This document shows positions 54,860 through 64,000 of a DNA stretch of 64,000 bases, in pieces (within the stretch, counting starts at the first letter, position 1; every line of letters starts with the position of its first letter). The position numbers were made by a program, and so were the translations under genes. The DNA is from Haemaphysalis longicornis (lineage: Eukaryota; Arthropoda; Arachnida; Ixodida; Ixodidae), in contig CM023453.1 in NCBI GenBank assembly GCA_013339765.2, positions 93,589,767-93,653,766 of the forward strand, written 5' to 3'. Below the pieces are notes generated by a model that saw only the letters and a program-made list of their open reading frames with translations, was not told where the DNA came from and made no database searches.

Positions 54860-57125
54860 AGTTATATCTGTTACAAGATACTATCAATGACCTTTAGGAA
54901 CTGATCGTAAGCAATAGATTGAAATGGGCTCCTGATACCTCCGAACTCATCATAGTCAGGTCGACCGTAAAAAACGTCCGGCAGCCAGCATATTACTGGA
55001 ATGGATAGCCAATCCCTTCTTGCCCCGCTATAACCATGCATGCTACAAAAAGAAAAGTAAGTTGCAAAGCTGGCTCATACTCAAAGCCTGTAAACAAGTT
55101 CTCAGATTCGTTGTGGGTACGTTGACTGACGGGTTTTTTTAATGGGGCCGCAGGCATTGAATGCACACGGCGAAAGTAACTCTTTGCCGCACGCATCGAA
55201 GGAGAACGCTTTTTCCCTCGAATCATTACTGGCATAAGCGAGCAAACAAACATCGCCCCTCACGCAAACGAGTGGGGAAATGTATTTTTTTACTTCGACG
55301 TCTTCCAAACAAGATACGCCAGAACACCATCCCTAGAGAGGAACCGTACGCCGTCAAGCTTACCTGTTAACATAGCTACGCTTGATTTGATGTTTTCGAT
55401 CATGGAGATAGGTTTACCACGTTTGTAGCACAGTTAAACCGGATGTAATGAACCTCTATATAACAAATTTCTAGATTTATCAAAAAATTTCAATTGCTTA
55501 TTGCCAGCCCCCGTAAAGCCCATGTGTTTTCGACCTCTATGTAAAGAAGGGGTTGGGGCGGTTACCCTTGATGTAAAGCCGAGCTGATGACCCATGTTAT
55601 TTGTCATTTTGCTGAAAAATCGGCCGAAAAATTATACGCAATTTAGCGAATATTAGAACTACTATAAGAAGCCGACCGCTACAAAAACGTCGAGAAGCGC
55701 TTAGAAACGAACTTCGTAAGGAGGATGACGATAATCTAAGCGGTTAGCGCCATCCCGTGGCTAACGTTGCCGTCACTTCAGATGTAGCTTGTGTCGCATG
55801 ACACCAGGAAGCAAGAGTAACTACTCTTCACTTTTTATTGCTCACACAGCAAACTACCATGCGTTTCCACTTGCGAGTGTGCTTTCTGTTCGCGAGAAAT
55901 TGTAACGTGCAAGGCCTGCCCGTCGGCTTATAGTCGAGAGTCTCCACTGCTATCTGTGATGTCGGTTCGCCAGTGATGAGTTCTGCAGCCACAAAATGAA
56001 ATGTGTTGTCTTTCTATGACAAGCTTCCAATTTATTTTAAATGCCGTCTCCGCAGGCGGGAAAACAGAATGTCGCAGCTCGGCGTTCAGTATCCCAGCTA
56101 GCACCCTCTCAACACTTTTGAGAGCGAAAAAGATCATGAAGTTTGCGAAAAGGTGGTCTTTCAGCATAACGTTTTTTCTTGAAAAGCGTTAATGCGCCGA
56201 AAAGTTCCAAAAGGCAAAAGTGATACTTAAAGCTTCGTGAATAGGGGGTAAGTTTGCTGTTTCTTTGGAGCATGGTGTAGTGGCTATGCTCGTTCAGAAG
56301 CACCAGGCACAAATCACGCATTTTTTCAGCGTGAAATACATCCTTGAATGGTGAGTTCCCCTTTACTGATGTCTAGAATTTTGGTTTGGTTACTCCGAAA
56401 CCTGTATGAAACAAAAACATGCATGTAACGAAAAACTGCGAACTTTTGTCAACTTCTTTATATCCAGGTTTTACTGAACAAGCACAGTTTGGAAACCTAT
56501 ATTATTTATTATCACATGCGCGAACGTTTCGGCGCACTACTTCCGCGAACTACAACAGATCGTCTTTGCCTTGCCCACCACTCAAACCTGTACCAACAAT
56601 TGTACTCTTAGGGAGTCAAGCAACCCGTCACAATTTCATATAGGGGAGGAAGTGTCGTCACTCTCCATTTACTGTAACGCTAGCGCCACGATAACCAAAT
56701 TCTAATCGTGTGGATTTACTTCATTGATTTTAGTGCGAAAGTTATATAGCGGTCATGATATCACGGGATTTAGGCTTCAAATGAAAAAGCATTTTTCGGC
56801 AAGGTGTGTTCAAAGGCACCACGTAGGAAGGCTCTCTTGAAAGAACAATACGCTGGCCGCTAGCTTCTGATTACCATTCCCAAACCAGAGTTTGAAAATG
56901 TACTGACACGAATACAGTGTTAGCTTTATGTTTGATGTTTAATACCATGTTTGTGCCGTTACATTCTGCAGAGAAACCTGTAAGTAGAAGCCAGCAAAGC
57001 TATGGTTGTATTTATTGAACGTAAAGCATCCCTAAGTAGGAATAACGTTATGCCGTTTTCAGAGGAAGTATCCAAAACCAGTCATGATTTTAATAGTTAG
57101 TAAAATGAAGATGTCGAAGCATCGC

Positions 57126-57131
57126 TTTATT
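57126..57131 (-). terminator. Polyadenylation signal of gene B
   Basis: AATAAA on the minus strand, 96 nt past the stop and aligned with the gene A signal. Confidence 0.5.
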
Positions 57132-57226
57132 CGGTTCTAGTACTGTTAGCCAAATGGTGCCAATTGTGTGTCTGATGTATATTCAGTTCTTCAATCGCGG
57201 CATTGAAAAAAAAGTCCTTGAAAAAC

Positions 57227-57445
57227 CTACCCAAAACACGTAAAATGCCGGGGGCTCCATGGATTCAGCCATGAACTTCCTGTGGCCATGTAAGAATGAA
57301 TAAAATTGTTGGTAAAATAGGAAACCCTCGTTGCAGTCCCTGAGGATTCGTCAATATTATTGAATATTATCCGAGACGTGTGAACAAGTCCATATAATGT
57401 CCATGTTCCATTCTTGTGATGAACCACAGGTCCGCCACTGTCGCC
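57227..57445 (-). CDS. Gene B last exon, catalytic Ser
   Basis: Counterpart of gene A exon 6: GDSGGPVVHHKNGTWTLYGL, then VHTSRIIFNNIDESSG where gene A has PHLVRTTFNNLDESWG. Same stop position and C-terminal extension. Confidence 0.85.
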   Translation of the reverse strand, partial: GDSGGPVVHHKNGTWTLYGLVHTSRIIFNNIDESSGTATRVSYFTNNFIHSYMATGSSWLNPWSPRHFTCFG

Positions 57446-60184
57446 CTCCAACAGAGAAAAAAAAACGTTATTTGAGCTGAAACTTGGCTGGGTAAATGGC
57501 ATAGGTGGTGATATATTACTGGTTTGAACACAAAAAACGAGACTAGCGAGGTCACAAATAAATTTGCAAAGAGCATTTGGCTCAGATTTGCTCCATTACT
57601 CGATTGCGGCTATTAGGTTTTTACTGTAGGTTTTTTATATTATCTGACAAAGCTGGTTCTCCTTATAATAATATTACATTATTATGAAGTGCCACAATAA
57701 AGCCGAACAATACGCTTATGGTGGGTTATATTAAAGTACTTTGGATCAGTACAATAAAAATTGCATTTGAGCTGCTGTGACAGGTTGATGTGCATTACAT
57801 CATTATATGCGCGCGTGTTCCTATGCACGTAAGCAAACAGGTTTCCGTCATCGACGTCAACATCAGATGCTCTCGCATCCTACTCTGCCTTTGCTTGCAG
57901 TTAGCACAGGCTTTATTTGTGATCATTGTCTTGCGCTTCACAATAACATTGCAAATGCGACCCGAGCTTACCTGAATGAATTCTTTCTCGTGCAGTTCGT
58001 GCATTTTGTGCATACGTTAGTAAGCAAACTGCAGTAAGGAAAAGGATTAAATTTGCACTTACTTTCCTAGAAAATCCTGTAACACCTCGGAGACATATGA
58101 GGCCTTCTGCTAGAAGTGGGTAGTCAGTACAGGGAATCTCCTGTACCAAGGCTTGTTTTAGTTCAGGAGGGCCTATCTGCTCCGTAGTGGCTGAGACAAA
58201 AGAAAATTCTTGAGCGGTACGGCATATGTGACGGTCGCATAGAAAGTAAGACCGTCTGTTTCTTGTCACTCTACCAGTGAAATGGGAGTAACAGACAAGG
58301 CATAATGCAATATTTCGAATCATAAAGTCTCTTGTCTCAACAGCAAATACAAGTTTTTTTTTATTTACGCCAGGTACTACAACTGTGAGCTGCGCTTTCA
58401 GATGTAGACACATGCGAAAGATGGAAGTTTCCAGCTGCCACGATGACTACATTGTAGTATAATGACTTATGTTCAAGAGGACAATATTGAACATTCAAAA
58501 ATAGCCCTAGTCATATAGAAAACCCGGTAATTAATATAAAAATATCCAAAGGTTGTGGAAAGCCTACGCGGCCTAGCGGCGGTTTTCTTCCACTTAATTC
58601 AAACTTTCCAGAGCTGGAGAGTTATAAATTGTAAGTTCTGAGTTTGTGAGAGCCCACTTTTTACTTATATAGTGGAAAGCTCAGTGGTGTGGGAGTTATT
58701 CAGTTAGTCGAGCGGTCGTTCAGCCGTATAGAAAATTACTGCTCAGTGGCTCACCCAGTCGTAACAAACATACAGCTCAAAATCTCAGTCAATAGTTTTC
58801 TTACTTCTTATGAATCACGACTATTAGCAGTAATCTACAAATACAGGAAAATATGCTTGCTATGTTTAGAAATGAAATTATAACTAAGGATTATCCTTTT
58901 GTTCATTAAAAATTTTAGTGTTTTACGAGCCGAAGCGAGAACTGGAGTAATTGGCCCGCCTTTCTTGGGGGTCCCGGATTATATTCAGTGTGGACGTCCT
59001 TCAGGCACGCCGAATTATCGACACACGGGCGTTTTTGTTTTTCGCCTTCATCTGCAAAACAGTCGTTTAGGGGACAAAGCCGTTTTTATAGGCCCAGCAG
59101 CATGACCCTTCGCCCCTAAGGCAGCGCAGCAGTTTTTTTTTTTTTCAGAAAACTATCGCCTTTATAGTTGTGTTCTGAAGTGTAGTGGTGGTTTAACACA
59201 CGAATCTTGATTTTGGCAGCACACCACGTCCGCCTAGCTGATAATACGCTATCACTTAGAATGCTATACATTTCTAAATGTCTAACATCAACACTGCCGA
59301 GGCCCTACGTGTCTTCAAAGCATGAGGCGATGCATAACACGAACCAGTCCACAAAAAGTGCTTCAATTTAGTCCTAGCCAAAATGAAGTAGCCGCGGTGC
59401 ATGAGCTAAGGAACGCCTGGAAGCAATTTAAAATTTTTCAGATGCACGTCCCCCGAAGCAAATTGTGTCAAGCTTCAAGTGGAGAAAGGTGTTAGAGAAA
59501 GTTGCTGTGACGCAAAGCGTCTACGCTGTCCAACGGTACATTTTTGCTTTCGCATTTGCGACCCCTGTCTAAGTGTCCTTCGAATGTCGTCGGGCCGTGG
59601 ATTAGTGGAGTGGACAGCAAATCTTAATCGCCGTCGCGGATCTCTATGTGCATGCGTTGGCACCAAATTGCGATAGCGGGAGGCATTTCGTGTAGCACCC
59701 GTTTTGCATGCGATGCTATGGTCATCCGTCCTAATCGAAAACCCAGCTGCCTACGTGCTTTGATTTCACACTAAGCATGTGTCTCACTGTCAGGTAAGCC
59801 CATCACCGGATATTAAGAGAACAAAAAAATTTACTGCGACCGCCGTTACAAAGTGAAGGTGACTATACAGCTCTGCTGGTGATGCCCATTCGCGAGGCTG
59901 AACTGACACCGCTTGCTCTTTTTAGTCTATCCTAGAAGAATAAGACAAAATTGGAGAAGTCCTTGCCGATTACTACTCGTGGGCACCGAAGCTTCATGGT
60001 GTCTTAAGTACTGCTTACATGTGATAGATCCCCATCCTGTCACGTAGTATGTAGAACCTACTGGGAGTACTTCATGATGGCTGGGAAGACACACTGGGGA
60101 TATTGCGCTGGAGAAGTTCACTCTGTCATGGAGTGTAATTATGGCGATGTCGTTCAAACGTGGCCAGCTTCCTTCTTTGATTGA
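57227..60184 (-). CDS. S1-family serine protease, gene B, 3' part (three exons in window)
   Basis: Second copy of gene A. Exons 60184-60019, 58190-58063 and 57445-57227 keep the same splice sites, lengths (166, 128, 219 nt) and phases, and are open. They encode NDIAIITL (triad Asp), GWGSIT, the PPELKQALVQEIPC loop and GDSGGP (triad Ser). The signal-peptide and His exons are not found before 64000 and should lie further upstream, beyond the window. Residue 189-equivalent is Phe, Cys191 is Arg, and the Cys220 partner is missing, as in gene A. Relative to gene A there are 3 residue changes in exon 4, 2 in exon 5 and about 15 of 72 in the last exon. It could be a true paralogue or, less likely given the divergence, a second haplotype. 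Confidence 0.8.
58063..58190 (-). CDS. Gene B exon with 168-182 loop
   Basis: Counterpart of gene A exon 5: 128 nt, ends GGAAA before GTAAGT. Reads TTEQIGPPELKQALVQ and GLICLRGVTGFSRK. Confidence 0.82.
58935..59065 (-). repeat. Diverged SINE-like repeat, copy B
   Basis: Counterpart of 38108-38245, reading ACACGGGCGTTTTTGTTTTTC. Confidence 0.38.
59501..59505. other. Empty target site of the gypsy insertion in copy B
   Basis: Copy B reads straight through GAAAGTTGCTGTGACGC where copy A carries the 4.2-kb element after GTTGC. This proves the element ends and shows the insertion is confined to copy A. Confidence 0.88.
60019..60184 (-). CDS. Gene B exon with catalytic Asp
   Basis: Counterpart of gene A exon 4: acceptor CTACAG, donor GTAAGC, 166 nt, frame open. 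Reads SIKEGSWPRLNDIAIITL with changes K/I, E/D and S/R relative to gene A. Confidence 0.85.
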
Positions 60185-60414
60185 CTGTAGAAACGAAACC
60201 AGAGCTTATTCAGTGCTTTACCTGGAGACCACAAAATAGCACTGCATTTGAGCACTACAGTTGTTTTTGGCTATTATCTGACGAAAACTGCGTGAGGTGA
60301 AAGACCCTCTCTTCGAAAAATTTGACAAAAAAACAACTTTCTGATGAAGGCGCTGTTTCCTTCGATTTAATGTTTCCTTCAATTTAATTCATTGTTTTAC
60401 CTAAACAATGTACT

Positions 60415-61405
60415 GAAATTTATTTATTTATTAAAAAAACCATATAAATAAATACTCTATGCCCGTTGGAGGGCGAAGAGTAAGGGAGGCATTGAAAACG
60501 TAAACCAATAAAAAGCATAAATTTAGGACAGGAACATCGTAACAACAAAATATGAACGGAATACCCACTTCAAAGTACAAAGTGATCACTTTTTGACCGT
60601 ACATGAACTGTGGCCGTTAACAGTGCGAAAAAGCAAACAATTTTTGATAGAAACTGCACAGACGCAAATCCTGGTAACAGGCGTCATAATTTTTTCAACA
60701 GCAATAAATACTATAAAGTGTGAGTAGCTGACGGCGAAATGTTGTGGGGTTAGATATGGTGGCAATGTTATCAGGCAGCTCATTCCAAAGCGAATACACG
60801 CGGCAGTGCGGATGAAATAAATGCTTTGGTTTTAACTTATATGCTCATGAAACTGAACTGATTATGCAATATGCGTTAAGAAGACTAGGTATTTCAAGTA
60901 GTAGCCGGGATTGTTTATGGGTGAAAATATATTTGTGGAAAAGCCACAAAGCAGCAATATTACGGCAGCTGTCTAATGGCGGCAGTTGCAGGTATAGTTT
61001 TATTTCTGCTCTGCTGGAGTTGGTATTGTAGTTACGTGATATGAACCGGTCTGCTCTAATCGGTATCATTTCTATAATGTTTATAACGTAATAATGGTGA
61101 GAAGATCAAACTGACGCGGGGAATTCTGATTGTGGCAGGATGAATGTCTGAAAGATGAGTTCACAACTGTTAGTAGGTGAATTTTGCAAGTTGCGACGTA
61201 GATAACCCAGCCAACGTGACTCTTTGGCGCATACAAACGTGATATGCGGGACCCATGAAAGATCGGCTGTAAAAAGAACACCTTGGTACTTGTACGAAGA
61301 AGTAATGGAAAGCACAGTGTCATTGAAGTGATAACAAAATTTCGAATTTACCTCTCTACGGCTCAAGCACATTACCTGGCACTTAGTAAACTTTAATGTC
61401 AAGAG
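60415..61405 (-). mobile_element. CR1-like LINE 3' end, copy B
   Basis: Collinear with the copy at 43828-44790 (YKYQGVLFTADLSWVPHI, GYLRRNLQNSPTN), carried along in the segmental duplication. Confidence 0.78.
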
Positions 61406-61944
61406 CTATTTGTCGCACAAATAGAAAGGAGGTTAATTAGGCGGTATGACGACTGTATTATGACACCAAGTTTCATTTACTTGTCATCATTAGCTTAGAG
61501 AGAAATTGTGAACGTAACTGTATTTTTGCTACCCAAAATACAGGGCCATTTGCGGAAAAGTACGGTACGGGAATTAGAGGTAACTCTTCTCTTGCTTTAT
61601 CGGAAAAGTCCCGAAATAACTATGTGAACTTAGCCGCTGAGACGATTCTAACATATCTAATATGTCAGGATCATTTCATATGTAAATATGTTACACTGAA
61701 GTTGTAGATATTGTAGATGTCACGTCTTCTGTCGATTCATTGGCTACTAGGGCAAGGAAATTGACAGCACCCTTTCGGCCCCTCCATATGAACGTCTCGG
61801 GCTTCAAATGTTTTATTCCACTTATCAAAAAGGAAATATGCTCATTCGCAAGTTGGACACAAACATGCTTTCTCAGCACCCCTTGCAGTCTGCAATGGTG
61901 AACGGAGCCATAAAGAGCACCGCTAGTAATCTGCTTTGCATTGA

Positions 61945-62170
61945 TTGTAGGGTCTTAACGCGCCGATGCAACGCAGGTGATGAGGCGCGCCGTAGTGGAG
62001 GGCTTCAGATTAATTTTACCACGTGGGGATCTTTAACGTGTGCCGAAATTTCCTACAACGCGGGCGTTTTTGCTTTTCGCCTCCATCAGAAAAGCGGCCG
62101 CCGCGGCCGCGAATCGAACCCAAGACCTCGGGCCCAGCAAATCTTTCCCATAGCGGAACGAGACAGAATG
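61945..62170 (-). repeat. tRNA-derived SINE-like repeat, copy B
   Basis: Collinear with the copy in A. B box GGTTCGATTC is the complement of 62111-62120. Confidence 0.6.
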
Positions 62171-62459
62171 TTGCTTTTCTTTTCACTTGAAGGAAATATC
62201 TCAAGTAGTTGAAGAACCCTCCCTAAGGAGGCGCGGCCCAATGAAACTTTGTCGTAGTGCAGTTCCAGAGAATAATTCAGCATATTTTCGCTTGTTCAAA
62301 ATGCAATAAAAATGATCTTACTACCAGCACCAGGAAGATTAGTTCCAGAAGGCAAGAAGCAAATACGTGTTCAGGTCAAACCTTATAGTGTAAGTAAGAG
62401 ATACAACAATTTTGTCGGGTTAATTGTCGGGGCCAGAACACATTCCCGATATCTCGTCA

Positions 62460-64000
62460 TCAGCTGATTTCCACTTGCTCTGCAGGCACCCCATTCGGAA
62501 GCGGACAAAGGTAGAGGGGAATTATACATTATTACCTCAAGGGAAAACACGCCCATGCGCATGGTACACAAACAGAGAGTTTTAGTGTAGCGCTCTCTGC
62601 CGTTGCGGGTGATAAAGGTTAATTTTTTGCGGCACGCAATTCTGGCGCCGTGCAGACAGTTTCAGCACATTGTTTCGCCGGTGTTGCTTTGCGGCACACT
62701 AACCTTATGGCGCCATCTGTTGAACCGCAGGCTAAGCAACACTCAACCGGTTGAACGAGCACCTGGAATTTCGCACGACTACTATTGAATGCGAAACGTG
62801 CACAACATCATAGAATTATTCTCCTACATAAGCATGCTCTATAGCGGATACATTAAAGCACCGAGGTTACTTTTTGTTTGGCGTTTGAACACAACGCGCA
62901 GAACCGGGTATACACTTTGTTCGGCTCGAATCCAACCCAAAAATATGTTTCAAGCAAACGTGACGTGACAACGCACCTGCTTGCTCTGTGGGTCAGGAAG
63001 TACAAAAGTATACGCGATAGTTTGCGCCACCTAGTCGTAAGCATCACAGTCACTTAAACGAGCCATGAAGACAAAATACAAGTTGGGTTTATTATAAAGA
63101 TTGCTTAGTCGCCATAACAATGATACCAATATCATCGCAATCTATGAACAAATAACGGAGATATTAAAGAAAACGTGTGAAGCAGTCGCGACCCCCTAGC
63201 TAATTTCCCGCAACTTTTCTATGACGTCACAGAACCTTGTTTGTGCGATTGGCGGCCGCCTAACTGACCTGTCGCTACGACACATGACTGGACGTCTGTA
63301 ATGGGGCCTCTAGTTCCATTTGACCGCAACACCTGAGTGCTAACGTGCAGTTAACGCACTGAAAATTATGTTTTATTGTTGGCCCGTGTGACGTCATTCT
63401 TGCTCATAACACGTCACTGTGGCGAAAATTTTAAAATTTTTAAATACTTCCCGCTTATTTTTGTTAAAAAAAACATCTTTTGTGACTGTAATGGAGCTGA
63501 GTGAGGTACTGAATCCTAGTTCTTTCAAATTAAACGAAGTTGTATTTTCTCTTCATGGCTCCTTTAACGTGATTTGCTGGGTTCAGCGGCAAGTCACTTA
63601 ACTGTGGCGAAAGCTGAGAAAACTTTTAACCGCACACCGAGTTGCATATTCACTAGTGATAACTAATTCCGGACTCGCCGTAGCCCACCCTCGTCTTCCA
63701 CCTCAGGTGAAAGCGTCACAAACCTGGCATCGGACGCCAGCCCGCAGGAGCGTTGTTGGGGCAGTCGGCAATTTCATGTTAGTTTTGTTCACCGCGAGGT
63801 CAAAATGGAAAACGCTTGACCTTTGTGAGACGACGGCAGGAGAAAAAACTGGCTACAGCTAAGCTCAGCTAATCCTTGGGTATGCAAAGCAAATGCTAGG
63901 CTTAATCTGATTGCATCTTGATTTCGTCTGGGTAACTTTTCATTTACTGTATTCCCGACCACGCTGCAAAGCGGTTCTGGTCCGAGCAACGCTCCCAGAA
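62460..64000. repeat. 1.89-kb repeat unit 3 (cut by window end)
   Basis: In copy B at the position of unit 1 (same left flank ending ATATCTCGTCAT), but in sequence closer to unit 2. Confidence 0.83.

Larger units (their letters stand above)
54508..64000. repeat. Segmental duplication, copy B (continues past window)
   Basis: Starts at the first base after the N gap and runs to the window end. Collinear with 33567-47731 except for the missing gypsy element, a deletion of about 120 bp in the RNase H relic, and small indels. Same orientation as copy A. Confidence 0.9.

Overview
Organism and character. The window is nuclear DNA from an animal with split genes and a very high load of decayed transposons. 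The repeat families look like those of hard ticks (Ixodidae): I/R1-type and CR1-like LINEs, Mag-type and other Ty3/gypsy elements, Penelope-like elements, and a short tRNA-promoter SINE-like repeat resembling the tick Ruka family. No bacterial gene organisation, CRISPR array or rRNA was seen. The tick assignment is an inference from family resemblance, not a database result. Main genes. The only host genes I can build are chymotrypsin-fold (S1) serine proteases. On the minus strand six exons between 53441 and 36391 join with compatible splice sites and phases into one 293-residue ORF with a signal peptide, an Arg-Ile activation site and the full His-Asp-Ser triad (gene A). A TATA box lies upstream of the start and an AATAAA lies downstream of the stop. 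The last three exons and their introns recur at 57227-60184 (gene B), whose 5' exons would lie beyond the window edge. A third, plus-strand copy (12330-17693) has a one-base frameshift in each of its three recognisable exons and is a pseudogene. Both minus-strand proteins lack the usual Asp189 and the Cys191-Cys220 pair of S1 enzymes, and the final exon differs between A and B far more than the introns do. Layout. 1-5200: mostly anonymous sequence with a 380-bp two-unit tandem repeat and a possible signal-peptide exon. 5200-12050: LINE remains (minus 8650-11220, plus 11280-12050). 12330-17693: protease pseudogene with a gypsy integrase relic in its first intron. 18250-19490: a weak H2B-like pseudogene and stacked hairpins. 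21417-27195: a nest made of an LTR-retrotransposon relic, a TIR element with CACTC termini and TGTC target duplications inside one LTR, and a palindromic Penelope tail inside that. 29150-34036: three RNase-H-bearing LINE relics, one with an opposite-strand LINE inserted in it. 33567-53523: gene A, with a Mag-type gypsy element (38678-42893) in intron 4 and a CR1-like LINE, a SINE, a duplicated 1.89-kb unit and a Penelope relic in intron 3. 54408-54507: a gap of 100 N. 54508-64000: second copy of the 33567-47731 segment, without the gypsy insertion (empty site at 59501). How it fits together. This is a protease gene cluster that grew by tandem duplication and whose introns are filled by transposons. 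Copy B begins exactly at the assembly gap, so a real tandem duplication and an unpurged second haplotype both have to be considered. All element ends and exon limits were read by eye from the sequence and need alignment to confirm.
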